Source: Actinidia chinensis
Taxonomy: Eukaryota > Streptophyta > Magnoliopsida > Ericales > Actinidiaceae
Direction: 5' to 3'
Assembly (NCBI GenBank): GCA_009663005.1
Contig: CM018903.1
Coordinates: forward strand, 25,937,493 to 25,957,492
DNA: 20,000 nt
Position numbers and translations under genes: made by a program. This document shows, piece after piece, positions 8,641-18,199 of the stretch (positions are counted from its first letter, which is position 1; every line of letters starts with the position of its first letter). The notes under the pieces are model-generated. The model made no database searches. It had not been told where the DNA came from and worked only from the letters and a program-made list of their open reading frames with translations.

Positions 8641-9290
8641 AAGGGGGACTGAGGTTAGATAAAGGCAAAGTCAAGCTTATCCAACATCTTCGTATCCCTA
8701 AGTATGGTCAAGGACATTAGATCTTTTTTCGGGCATACGGATTATCGGTTTCAGTGAGGGGTTTGAGTTTATCTTAAGACCTTTGTGCCACTTGCTTTCG
8801 TTAGATGTACCATGTGAGTGGACACCACAAGGTCAAGAAGCCTTGACAAACTCAAAGCGTCTTTTCACCAGTACACTGGATTATTAGATAACCTAATTGG
8901 TCTCTTACTTTTGAATGATGCGTGAACGAGTGTGACCAGCGGGTGTGGGGGCTATTTGGGGCAAATGATAGATAACAAGCAACATGTGGATATACTATGC
9001 CAGCAAGGGACCCTCAACCTGATGCCCCATGAACTATACCACCACCGAAAAAAGAATTGTGGCCATGGGTTTTGCACTCGATTAAATTTAGGTCTACTTA
9101 GTCGGATCAATTGTTATTATTTATATGAAAATCATTCCACACAAAGTAACCTTGACTAAACCGATGCAAAGACCACGAATCATTGGTGGATTCTGTTGTT
9201 GCAAGAGTTCAATATGAGATAGAGATAAGAAATGGGTCGAGAAAGGTAGTAGTGATCACTTGTCGAGGCTCCCTACTGATGGGAAGGCAA
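8641..9290 (+). pseudogene. pol: RT thumb and RNase H remnant
   Basis: RNase H removes the RNA strand during reverse transcription. Recognisable pieces: LRLDKGKVKLIQ near 8649-8685 (RT thumb), a DIRSFFG piece near 8714-8734, a PCEWTPQGQEALT piece near 8811-8850, then CD at 8931-8936 followed by a GCGGYLGQM-like stretch (the CDASxxAVGAVLGQ region, with the first catalytic aspartate codon present). Further on come a WILLLQEF-like piece near 9185-9213 and DHLSRLP at 9253-9273, which marks the RH-integrase border in this lineage. Stops and frameshifts occur about every 30-80 bp. Confidence 0.75.
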
Positions 9291-9459
9291 AGACCCCTTT
9301 CCTATTAATGAACACTTTCCGATGAGAACTTTTCTAAGTCACTGCACATGGTGAATCTTCGGTTACCATGTAGTATATGCGGACATTGCTAATTAATTAG
9401 CCACTAGAGGATCCCTTGTATTGGGTCTAAGCATTGATAGGAAAAAGGTTTTTAAGATG

Positions 9460-10330
9460 CGAGTATTTTTGGGAAAGATCCGTATTTGTTTAAGTATGGC
9501 CCCGATCAAGTCATACGTCGATGTGTTCCCGACAAAGAGGTGGTAAGGTAACAAGCAAATCCTAGAATTTTGTCATTCACGAGCAGGTGGTGGGCACTTT
9601 TCATCACGTAAAACGGTTAAAAAAATTTGCAAAACGGTTTCTATTGGCTCACCTTGTTTCGGACTTTCATATGTTTTGCACTCATGTGATAAATGCAAAC
9701 GTTTAGGGAGTCTTCTTCTAGAATGGAATATGATATCTTCTTACCCTTATCATTATACTGAGATCTTGATTGTTGGGGTAATGATTTCTGGGACCGTTTC
9801 CCATTCGTGTGGTTATCTTTACATTTAGTGGCCGTAGACTACGTGTTACGTGGGTGGTAGAAGCTATACCTAGGCGTACCCATGATTCATGCTGTGTGAT
9901 TCAAAGTCTTGACAGGAAATACATTTTTCTAGATTTGGTATGACCCCAAGCTATCATTAGCGATGGGGGCTCACAACTTTGTATAGGCCCGTAGGATGCT
10001 CATGAGAAAATATGGAGTGATCACAAGGTTGGTACACCTTATCATCCTCAAAAACAAGGGCATCGAGTGGCAAATAGGGAAATCAAATAAGTGCTTGAGA
10101 AAAACGTTAATCCTAACCGAAAAAGATGGTCCTTGAGGGCTAGTGATGCATTGTGGGCATACAAGATGCATATAAGACCATTCTAGGGTCATCTCCATAT
10201 AGAATGTGTACGCAAAGCGTTGGTCACCTTCCAATTGAGATGAGCCACAAGCATATTGGGCTATTCGCCAATTCACATGAGTCTTTGATGAGGTGGGTAT
10301 AGTAAGTCATTTGCAACTGAATGAAATAGA
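9460..10330 (+). pseudogene. pol: Integrase remnant (zinc finger and DDE core)
   Basis: Integrase inserts the cDNA into the genome. The zinc-finger part is visible as PYLFKYGPDQVIRRCVPDKE (9479-9538), HSRAGGGHFSSRKT (9574-9615) and CDKCKRLGSLL (9685-9717), giving the H-H-C-C ligands. The core shows WGNDFW (9774-9791, first catalytic Asp at 9783-9785), VAVDYV, ISDGGSQLCI (second Asp at 9962-9964) and a GAG codon at 10065-10067 at the place of the catalytic Glu, followed by a NREIK piece. After that come KDG-like, DALWAYK- and HLPIEMSHK-like pieces up to about 10260. The frames change at least five times. Confidence 0.85.
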
Positions 10331-10439
10331 TGAGATAAAGAACGATGCATATGAAAATTATAAAATATAAAAATCTAAGATAAAATCCGTGCATGACCAA
10401 TATGTTGTGCGTAAATCCTTTGATTGGGTTAAAAAAGTT

Positions 10440-10610
10440 CTATTTTTAATCCTGATGCACTTATTTCTAAGAAAAACTACAAAGTAGGATGGGCCAGACC
10501 TTTCATTCTGCGTCAATTTCATCTCATGGGGCATAAAATTCCAGAATCTAGAGACGGAACGTTTTGTTTAAGTCAATGGGCATCGATGAAGCCTATCTAG
10601 AGCTTGAGAT
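10440..10610 (+). pseudogene. pol: Integrase C-terminal GPF/Y-type segment
   Basis: WAGPFILRQF at about 10488-10517, followed by SRDGTFCLSQWASMKP, matches the GPF/Y-type C-terminal module of gypsy integrases, ending in the N/S-G-Q-R-L-K-like tail. This module helps position integrase on target DNA. Its distance from the core (about 150 bp after the last core motif) is normal for the lineage. Confidence 0.65.
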
Positions 10611-10934
10611 GAAAAGGTTGAGTTGTGGATGTACCGATCCACTGCCGTTTGATAATCGAGTAAGAGTAGATGCCTTTTTAGGTTTGTATGGTACAATGTG
10701 TCGTTTAGGATGCGTCCAATTAGGTTAAATTGATCTGTAGTTGGGGAGAGAGGGTGTTGTCCCACACATTCGCCCTTTCTCCAGTTATGTCTTGTTATTT
10801 TTTATTTTGTTTATTTCTTTTCGCATTCGGAGAATGCTCGTCTCTAGTTAGGGGAAGCACTTTGTAGGTTAATTTTTGGGATTAATTTTTGGTTATATGA
10901 TAGAGTAATTTAAAAAAAAATTAAAAAATTACTC
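10611..10934 (+). other. Post-pol non-coding region
   Basis: No open frame with a known product. T-rich sequence (10795-10822) is followed by GCATTCGGAGAATGCTCG and a GTTAGGGGAAGCA-like string, resembling the GAGGACAATG...AGTTGGGG block that commonly closes pol in Athila-type elements. A run of A/T (10908-10930) leads into the palindrome array. Confidence 0.5.
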
Positions 10935-10937
10935 TAG

Positions 10938-11031
10938 GCGTTCAAACGCCCAAGTCAAAGCATTCCTGGTATTCGAATGCCCGACCACGAAATGCACTGG
11001 GTTCGAACGCCACCTAGGAGGGTTCCGAACG
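10938..11031 (+). repeat. Palindrome array between pol and env-like ORF
   Basis: Four copies of the LTR palindrome family: GGCGTTCAAACGCC (centre about 10943), ATTCGAATGC (10974), GGGTTCGAACGCC (11004) and GGTTCCGAACGC (about 11026). Spacings of 31, 30 and about 21 bp again fall near helical turns. The flanks do not match the LTR well, so this is a separate array rather than an inserted LTR piece. Confidence 0.7.
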
Positions 11032-11899
11032 CACGAGCCCAGGGGCAGTTTTAAGTTGATAGTCCAGTTTTTTCTCTATTCGAATTATCACATACACCCA
11101 AGAGAGAGAGGAAAAAGAGGCTATGAGAGAATTTAAAGGAGGGAGTTCAAGCTTAAAATTCACCATCCTTTTCATTAAATCAGGTAAAAAAAATCACCCA
11201 TATTCATCTTTAAATTCTTGTACATAGATTCATCCCTAAAAGCCTAGCTTTAGATTAATTTTTTAGTTTCCAATCTATCCCGGTTCACACATTACACACA
11301 CTCAACTCCCATGTTTTTCCTATTAAATCGTGATGATGTAAGCCTTGTCTAGAGTTGTTGACACCCACCACCCTTTGAGGGGAACCCATGGTTAAGACTT
11401 CATCAGACAACTTAGATGCTTAGAGGGAGGGCACACCACGTGTTTGACGATATTTGTCCTCATGAAAGAATCGATAGATAGTGAGGGGATTTTACATTAT
11501 ATATTCGTCGTTTATGCTTTTCATTGGGAATTTGGAGTGCTGCATTGGTTTCAAGAATTGTTAATGAAAACTTGCAATTTACATTGCGCGCACCATGTTG
11601 TTCGATTAAATGCCTAGAGAAAACTAAAGGCTACATTTGTAAACCAAATGTTGGGCATATTGTGGGAACTCATCTGTTTTTGAGTAAGCATTGCTTCAAG
11701 CGTAATATGGGGAAACCACAAAAACAATGAGTGTGTATACATTCTCGTTGCCTTGGGAGAGATTTCATGGGAAAAAACACACACAAACACATAGGCCAGA
11801 CCCCGTGCATGAATACTTGCATAGTTGTGACTTATGTTGGTGTTTTGCTTAATTGGTATGCAGGGTAATGAACAACGATGAGTACTATAAAGACCGGGA
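11032..11899 (+). other. Putative leader of the env-like ORF
   Basis: Non-coding. It starts with a purine-rich strip (11101-11146, AGAGAGAGAGG and GGAGGG) and continues AT-rich. Athila elements often carry such a leader between pol and the third ORF, which is expressed from a separate or spliced RNA. No TATA box or splice site is convincing here. The opposite-strand frame at 11614-11973 has no recognisable domain. Confidence 0.4.
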
Positions 11900-12960
11900 G
11901 AGGATTCGGGTAGAAAGTCAAAGTCTAAGTGGAAAAGAAAATTTGCGACTATGATGCTTCGCGTTTCCCGCAAAAATGGAGGGAAAAAGCTCTATAACAA
12001 AGTCGGGTATCAAAATGGTAGTGATGAAAGGGAAGGCTGAATATAGTTGACTATAGAAAACACATTATTAGGTTTGTCCAAACTTGTGAGTAGGGGTTCG
12101 ATAAATTTAATGAAGTTTAAGGCTAGAACTCGTTCGAACTCTTTGCCAAGGAGTTCATGGCAAACATCAAGGATAAACCCGGAGGGGAGACTGAAAAGGG
12201 TTAAGGAGGAAAGTTGTGTAGTTGGGTCCGGGGAAAAAAATGAAGGTGACCCCCTAACACATTTGCATAAACGTTTTAAGATGACCTAGACGAGGATAAC
12301 CCAAATTTTGAGTTCCCAGATTGTTAGGATAACGGACTTGGTGGTGGTTTCACAAGAACTTCTTTTAGAGGGAGACGAATGGGACTGTAAGGTGCAGTGT
12401 AACAAGACACGCCTCAAGGACAAGTACGTGATCTATTTGTTTTCATGTCATTCCCTTTTCCCTTTAAAGCGTATAGTGTCATGAGTATCGCATAGGGCTA
12501 GATTATATGGTAATGGTATTAGGAAGTCCATTGATTTCCTCGTTTAAAATCTTGTCTTTATGCGTTACACATAAATCCTTCGAAAAAAATGGGTTTCGTG
12601 CCATTTTACAGGGTCCTTACAGATGGTATCAAGAGAAGGGAATCCCACATTCCTTTAGACCTTCACTAGGATTGAGACTTGAAGGGGCTACCTTGCCATA
12701 GATTTCGTTGTCTCAATCTGAGAGGCAAAGATGAAGAGAAATTAAAGGAAGGTGCATATGAGGATCCACGATGGCATGGTTGAGTAAAGGAGGCAACCTT
12801 AGATCTTGGAGACAGATGGGTACCCAAAAGGTTGAATTTAGAGTGAGGTTGAAAGCATGCATTGACCACATTAGAAGAGGAGTTAGCCGACACACGACCA
12901 TGCTCCAAGAGATGAAGGGTATGTTGATCCGAATGGAAGAAGATAGAAGATGAGGAGGAG
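11900..12960 (+). pseudogene. Env-like / plant-transposon-domain ORF remnant of Athila type
   Basis: Third ORF of Athila-type elements. Its role is unknown: it is called env-like by position, and its core is the domain annotated as putative plant transposon protein. Pieces seen: YDASRF (about 11949-11966) with FPQKWREKA in the next frame, matching the domain start. Then comes EFMANIKDKPGGETEK near 12150-12200, followed by a VRGKK-like piece near 12227, matching the EFYAN...VRGK stretch. A GLDYMVMVLGSPLISS segment near 12495-12542 lies where the I-x-x-G-x-x-I-N-V motif is expected. Near the end, 12771-12950 encodes a charged, helix-forming stretch with HIRRG, MLQEMKGML and MEEDRR. It is broken by stops throughout. 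Confidence 0.6.
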
Positions 12961-14599
12961 GAGGAGGATTAGGAGTCGAGTTTAGACTTGATTTCGATTT
13001 ATTATGTTTTGAGTCTAAAATTTCGTGTATTTTGGAATCTGTTATGTTTTGGGATGTGTTTGATGTTTGTGCTGTTTTGGGATATTTTAAATGGATGGGT
13101 TGTAATACTTGGTTTATCATTGCGTTAATTTATTTAGGTACATAAATTGTTCATGGATGATTATTAGATGAAAAACACGAGTTTTACCACCATCCATGTC
13201 ACATTCAGGGAGGGTTTATTTTTTCTGATCCTTTTTAAAATGCATAGGACTCTTCGCATTCTATGTTATAATCGGTTCTTTTGTATATTGTGGATGGTGT
13301 GAGAATCCTGTGATTTTTGGGAACTATAATGAATCATCCATATTGTTTTCAACGATAGTTGAATCAACTAGCGTCTATTGCAGTAATTGCATTTTAAGCA
13401 GATTATCATGTTAATTCGGTCCTGCATGCTTGATATTTTACTGTTTGTGCGATATGAGAAAGAGATAATCACTTACACCGCCACAGTCGAAATTTTCAAG
13501 GAACTATTACAAATCCTCATAGGACTGCATCCATAAAGTGGAGATTTATACCATGTGAGTTTTAGAGCCATGAACGTTTTGTGAGCGGTTTTACACTTAC
13601 TCACGGAAAGTTGTAATTTTATTTTGAATCGCTTCAACCACTGTTGAATTTGGGTTACATGTTAGTGTGATAAGTTGAAATTTTGACCACCTTTTACATG
13701 ATTGGCACCCAATCACGGATTTTTGTTAATTTGAGGCTAATTCAAGTATGTTTTCATTTGTGCACTCCTTGGTATTAATGTATAACATAATCTCGACAAA
13801 GTATGATAGCCGTAGAGTTCGCATGCATTACGGGGAAGAGATACGACAACAACAAAAAAAAAAAAATCTATGAAGGAGTTAAAAGTTGAGAAGTTGTGAA
13901 AAGAAAGGGTTAACGTGCATTGATGCGTCGAGATCTATTACCACTTGAATTTCTATATTTTCTTAGCTACTTTTTCGATTATGGTCTCACAATATCTGAA
14001 AAATTACCTAAGTTTCAAAGTGTTTGCATGTAAAAGTCATCATGTCAAATTCACAAGTTGCATTGACCGGAAACATTCTTTCGTGAAGCTATTACCAAGC
14101 GATGACACTTATTATTTTTGTTGATTTTTTGAAAACTGGATTACTCATTTAGAATTAATTTTACATTCTCATAATACGAGCAATCCTTGAGAGAAACCTG
14201 TGTATTCAATTCTTGAAAGGTATACTGTGAATTTTGAATCGAGGCTACCGGGTGGTTGATTGGGATGCGTAAGGTTGATCTGTGGAATACGACTTCACTT
14301 GTACACTTGCACATCTCGTTTAGTTTGCATTTTATAGTTGGTAGATCGCATGACATGATTGAATTGATAAGAGTTGTTTTGCCATCATATTATGTTAGGA
14401 AGTTTAGTGTTTAAATTATTTTTGATACATTGGATGATGAGATTGTTTGTTTGTGGGTATCCATCACTGAAAGAGCCCTCATGAGGACACCACTCGTCCA
14501 CTAGGAAAAAACCTAGGGGTTAAAGGGTTATGAATACGCTAAATGCATTCAGGACTCTTCCGAACGACGAGATTATCTTTTTCTTTTGTTAATTTTTTT
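12951..14599 (+). other. Long 3' untranslated region, no gene seen
   Basis: Begins with a GAGGAGGAGGAGGAG microsatellite (12953-12967) and a T-rich strip with repeated TTATGTTTTG. AT-rich, without an open frame on either strand that I recognise. An A-run lies at 13853-13866. Long 3' UTRs before the LTR are usual in Athila elements. The minus-strand frame at 14141-14356 matches nothing I know. Confidence 0.5.
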
Positions 14600-14626
14600 T
14601 GGGACTAGAAAAGGTTAGTAGGGGTG
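14600..14626 (+). other. Purine-rich stretch before the 3' LTR (putative polypurine tract)
   Basis: GGGACTAGAAAAGGTTAGTAGGGGTG runs directly up to the TGATTGG start of the 3' LTR. This is the position of the plus-strand primer. It has pyrimidine breaks, which could be decay. The exact tract cannot be delimited. Confidence 0.6.
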
Positions 14627-14730
14627 TGATTGGATTGCCATAATTGTAGTACAAGATCACTAAACATCCAAGTTGGCCGAGATTAGTTTAAGTTATGTAT
14701 TTTATGATATATTGCACTTAGGCGTTGAGA
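14627..14730 (+). repeat. Truncated 3' LTR of the Athila-like element
   Basis: TGATTGGATTGCCATAATTG at 14627, then AAGTTGGCC, TTTAAGTTATGTATTTT and ATATTGCACTTAGGCGTT, matches the first ~104-120 bp of LTR C (18907) and LTR A (2987). The similarity stops near 14730, where the inverted element's leader begins. This pins the end of the internal region and shows that 2987-14730 is one element. Confidence 0.8.
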
Positions 14731-15452
14731 AGACTATGGCTGAGGGGGTATTTGCCTGTGAGGGTGTATGTAATCCCTCTTAGGCAGTTGTGCCTCAATT
14801 TTTCCACATTTTCGTAGCCATTTCATGGTCTTCTACTACCCTATCCATCCCATGTTGCCCGTTATGTACCCCACTTAGGACATGTCTTGGAGGATCTTGT
14901 TCATGTTAATTCATGGGTATAGGTTCGATGTCAACCAAAGAAATTTGTGGTAAGTTTATCGGACTAGACCGAGTACGTGATGTTATCAAATATCATAAAG
15001 AAAGATTACGAAGTGGGTCAACTCGAACTAAATGGTTTGAGTGATCCCTAAAATATGAGGACATACAAATATAATGCACACAAAAAGCACATATAATCCA
15101 ACCGATCCTCTAGTCTCCACATATATTTCAGCTCTATTTCCAACAAATCAAGAAATTTACCCTAAACGATCCTCTAATCTCTACATAAAAAGCAATACCA
15201 CAGACAAACAATTAGCACAAAAGTTAACCGCCTCTAAATCCGCCTCCTATCTAAATGAATGCCTAGACCCCTAAAAATAAAATAAATAACCCTCAAAGCT
15301 AACACAAAAAAGTGGAATAAGGTTACCAATATGGCCTTAACCATAGATTTCCTTATTATGGTAGATGAATGGCAAAGCAATCCACTGGATTTCGCTTGAA
15401 CTGAGTTTCATTTTATAGAATGCCTCTTACGGTCCCTTGAGCTAAAGTATGC
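14731..15452 (-). other. Leader of the inverted Athila-like element
   Basis: The reverse complement matches 4650-5290: shared strings include TTTATTTTATTTTTAGGGG, TTGTATGTCCTCATA, GGGATCAC-CAAACC and GAGTTGACCC. Non-coding. The plus-strand frame 15074-15274 is an antisense shadow. No gag follows, because the copy ends here. Confidence 0.7.
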
Positions 15453-15470
15453 TTCCCGGCAACGGGGCCA
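15453..15470 (-). other. Primer-binding site, tRNA-Asp type (inverted copy)
   Basis: Read on the minus strand this is TGGCCCCGTTGCCGGGAA, two mismatches from the complement of the plant tRNA-Asp 3' end. It lies six bases (AGTTTT) after the LTR B end. It is better preserved than the + copy at 4632. Confidence 0.85.
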
Positions 15471-16468
15471 AAAACTTGATTCGCTCCCAGAAGTGAATTT
15501 CTTACCGAAAGTGTACGGATTGCAAAGTAGTAATGAAACTCCAAGTACGAGTATCGATCTCACGAGGAGCAGTTCTAAGGCGGTTTTGGTTTTGTATCGA
15601 TCCCACAAGAAAACTGAAATGCTACGATTCAATCCTAACATAATCCTAATTTATGCTTCTAAAAGGAAAAATAAAAATCGTGTTTTTGGTTTTGATCGAT
15701 TAAACTAAATTTAAATTACGAAAGCAATTAAAACTGATTTAAACTTTGTATTGAAAATGACTCATAATCAATTGATCCAATCAATCGGGGTTTACGGACT
15801 TTCCAATGGAGGTTTAATAACTCTAATCTTTCGACTACGCGTGAAATCTCAGATTCAGAAGATTTAGCTTTTTAAAACCAAGTGTTCTTTAATCTTCAAC
15901 TTCTAAAATTCAAATCTGGTTGTTATCATCAAGGTCGTGCATTCATCGATTGCATCGCAACATATACGGAACCCGACTCATGCATAAACGTTACAAGCCT
16001 AGCATATATACTGAGTATAAGTATGCATTCACATCATAAGTATTACCGATATAATAGGACGCCTAGTTTTCAAATAGTATTTTGAACGAAGAAGAAGAAG
16101 AAAAATTTAGAAGATCTAACGGTGAAAATAATTTACCTCCATTGTTTATCCTTGATCCCCAATCGATCTTCACATTCGATCCCGAGTTGAGAAAATTAGC
16201 CACTCATGGCCATGAAAAATAAATAAATATATATTGAAATATTCTGATATATTTAATTTAAATACAAATAAATAAAAGTGGAGATCTTAAATTAATGACA
16301 AAAAAATTATAGAAAAACGCAAGTAATTGGACAAAACCATAAATTGAATTGATCAAATATGAACTTAATGTAAACGATTACAAAAAATATTTAAAACTAT
16401 GAATATCTAAGCTAGAAAGCTGTAAAAATCCTAAAAATAATGTCCTCCCTCAGAAAATAGTAAAGAGG

Positions 16469-16477
16469 TATATATAG
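16469..16477 (-). promoter_or_regulatory. Putative TATA box of LTR B
   Basis: Minus strand CTATATATA in TGTCTATATATACCTC, at the place matching 3739-3746 and 19633-19640 in the other LTRs. It lies downstream of the palindrome array in the LTR direction. Confidence 0.6.
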
Positions 16478-16535
16478 ACATCATAGTTCGAGTCCTAGTA
16501 GGATTAGCATTCAGTAAAATTCCTTCTTGTATTCT

Positions 16536-16562
16536 AAAAAAGAAAAAAAAAAAAAAAAAAAA
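16536..16562. repeat. Poly(A) run in LTR B
   Basis: A 27-bp tract of A with a single G (A6-G-A20). On the LTR sense strand it is poly(T). LTR A and C lack it. It is either slippage growth or an insertion scar. Confidence 0.8.
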
Positions 16563-16764
16563 TCGAACTCCCAAGGCCATTTTGTTTCCATCTGTTGTAG
16601 CTCAATTTTGACCGCTTTAGAGACCTATTCAGTTAATGCTCATTAGAGATAAACTTGTAGCTCCTTGAAGTCTTCTTTCCAATACTTTAAAATAAGTTCA
16701 ATCGGACAATGGAGTAAAAAGTTATGGCTAAAATACCGAGACAGGTTTTCAGTGATGCGCGTTA

Positions 16765-17000
16765 GCGTTCAAAAGTCCCTTTTGGGAGTTGCGAATGCTC
16801 ACGCAAAAATTCCTAGCATTCAAACGTAATTTTAGGCATTCGAACCCTCAGGCCTATGACTGTTTTCTTCGAGTTTTCAAGCCTCTATGCATTCGAACTC
16901 TGCACAGAGGAGTTTGAACTCTAAGGCCAAAATTTTATTTTTTTCTATTTTTCAAGCCATCGTTCGAACTCCCAAAATTCTTTATTTTTTGCATTTGAAC
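16765..17000 (-). repeat. Palindrome array of LTR B (decayed)
   Basis: About eight decayed TTCGAA-centred motifs. Centres are near 16770, 16791, 16821, 16841, 16894, 16915, 16965 and 16996. No perfect 12-mer is left: typical forms are GCATTCGAACTC and CGTTCGAACTCC. Leaving out the doubtful copy at 16791, the steps are 51, 20, 53, 21, 50 and 31 bp, again near multiples of 10.5. Confidence 0.7.
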
Positions 17001-17391
17001 GGTGTATATTTTCAGCTATCTTCGACTTTTTCTCCTATTTCTTCTTAGTGTATTTTTAAGCTTTGAGAGTCCATATCTCGCGACCCTCGTTAGATGTGAA
17101 TTTGTATAACTTTGTAAGATTTTTTCAACGACATATCTTTCATTCCATTCTGAGTTACGAGTGAAAACTTTCCCAATTCTCAAGAAAAATTCTGGCAACG
17201 GCTTTCGATATGCGTGCTCGCACTCTGAATCACTTTATGGCTCCAAATCCTCTTTTTTTTAATATTTATCTACAATAAATGCAAATACGACTTTCTAAAC
17301 AAAACTTAATATAAATGGTATGATTAACCTAATCTAGGGATAACTTAGGTTGGTTTAGTAGCATTTAGACTGCACTTATGTAGTCTAATCA

Positions 17392-17939
17392 GGTCCTTAC
17401 CTTAACTTACGAGCGGGCACTAAAAGAGCTTGAGATAAACATAAGGTAATTTTTGTTATGTTTTACTTACTTAAAAGTAAAAGTTTTATGATGTAAGCAT
17501 GTATGTTTTTGTTGATTAACTTATGAAAGGTTTTAAATGATTAAATGTATGTTTATGATTAAAGTGCCAATGAAAATATGAAAAAATGATGACTTTAAAA
17601 AATATATTTAGATGACAATGTTTCGAATGTTGCCCCGACCGCTAGGGCGATCATAGTCATATGATTATGGATGATATCATGCCATATATTATATAGAGTC
17701 GCTCCTAATAACTGGTGAACCCGTGAAGGGTATATTATGTCACAAGGGTCCAGTCCATTATGATTTTGAAATTTTGATATGAAATCAAAATAAATGGGTC
17801 TAAATGAGTCAATGGTTGAAATGAAAAAGGATTGACAAAAGTAAAATTATTTCATGTGAAAATGATATTTTCATGGGCACTTATTAGTATTATATAACTT
17901 AACTCACACTAGCCTGGTGCTTAAGATGTGATTGTACGT
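17392..17939. other. Unassigned AT-rich strip, probably LTR-derived
   Basis: No open frame with a product. It contains a GCCCCGACCGCTAGGGCGATC GC-rich spot (about 17630-17651), AACTGGTGAACCCGTGAAGG, and an ACTTAACTCACACTAGCC-like end that leads without a break into the shared strip at 17940. Composition and style are like a plant gypsy LTR. In the first copy this left part is absent, because the Tekay/Del-like element abuts the junction at 2039/2040. Confidence 0.4.
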
Positions 17940-18199
17940 ACCAATTTCAGGTAATGAGATTGAAGAGGATTGCAATTGAGAGTGGGTCACCCTATAGTTG
18001 ATTTTGGTAGGCCTATACTACATATTTAGCATATGATTGTTAGATATTTTGAACTTGTGTAAAGTTTTTGATGCAGTTATCAATATTTAGTTTAGAAACA
18101 ATGTACATATATTTTGTAGATTATTTAATGTATGGCAGCTTGGTAAATTTTTAATACTTTTTGGTATATACTATTAATTTGAGTATAAATGTCTTGATT

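Larger units (their letters stand above)
2987..14730 (+). mobile_element. Athila-like Ty3/gypsy retrotransposon, near full length, decayed
   Basis: Large LTR retrotransposon in sense orientation. In order: 5' LTR (2987-4624), tRNA-Asp primer site (4632-4649), leader, gag, protease, reverse transcriptase, RNase H, integrase, post-pol region, env-like ORF, long 3' UTR, purine-rich stretch, and the start of the 3' LTR (14627-14730). The tRNA-Asp primer, gag-PR-RT-RH-IN order, extra ORF after integrase and about 10 kb internal region are what is known of the plant Athila lineage. The 3' LTR is truncated and joined to an inverted relative, so no target-site duplication can be checked. All genes carry frameshifts and stops, so the copy is dead. 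Confidence 0.85.
14731..17391 (-). mobile_element. Inverted Athila-like element, 5' end only (LTR B and leader)
   Basis: On the minus strand: LTR B (17391 down to 15477), tRNA-Asp primer site (15470 down to 15453), then about 720 bp of leader matching 4650-5290 of the + element. It stops at 14731 against the truncated 3' LTR of that element. No gag or pol is left. The + and - copies thus face each other with their LTR-leader blocks as a large inverted repeat. LTR B is more diverged from A and C than these are from each other. Confidence 0.8.
15477..17391 (-). repeat. Inverted Athila-like LTR (LTR B)
   Basis: About 1915 bp on the minus strand, starting TGATTAGAC (at 17391) and ending GCGAATCA (at 15477), the same TGAT...ATCA ends as LTR A. 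It contains the palindrome array (about 16765-17000), a TATA box (16469-16477), a conserved block with CTAACGAGGGTCGCGAGA (near 17090), and an A-run (16536-16562 on +). It is longer than LTR A, with several indels. The minus-strand frame at 17016-17198 lies in that conserved LTR block. Its match in LTR A is not open, so I do not call it a gene. Confidence 0.8.

Noticed and set aside
10999..11010. GGGTTCGAACGCC and relatives as tRNA B boxes (Pol III promoters)
   Set aside because: The core resembles the B box, but no A box at the right distance and no cloverleaf fold is seen. The symmetry is that of the LTR palindrome.
11614..11973. 119-residue open frame on the minus strand
   Set aside because: No recognisable domain, and it overlaps the start of the env-like remnant on the + strand.
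12713..13120. 135-residue open frame on the minus strand
   Set aside because: It overlaps the C-terminal part of the env-like ORF. The proline run is the antisense of the GAGGAG microsatellite.
17016..17198. 60-residue basic open frame on the minus strand inside LTR B
   Set aside because: It lies in a conserved LTR block, but the matching block in LTR A and C is not open, so conservation is of the DNA, not of a protein.
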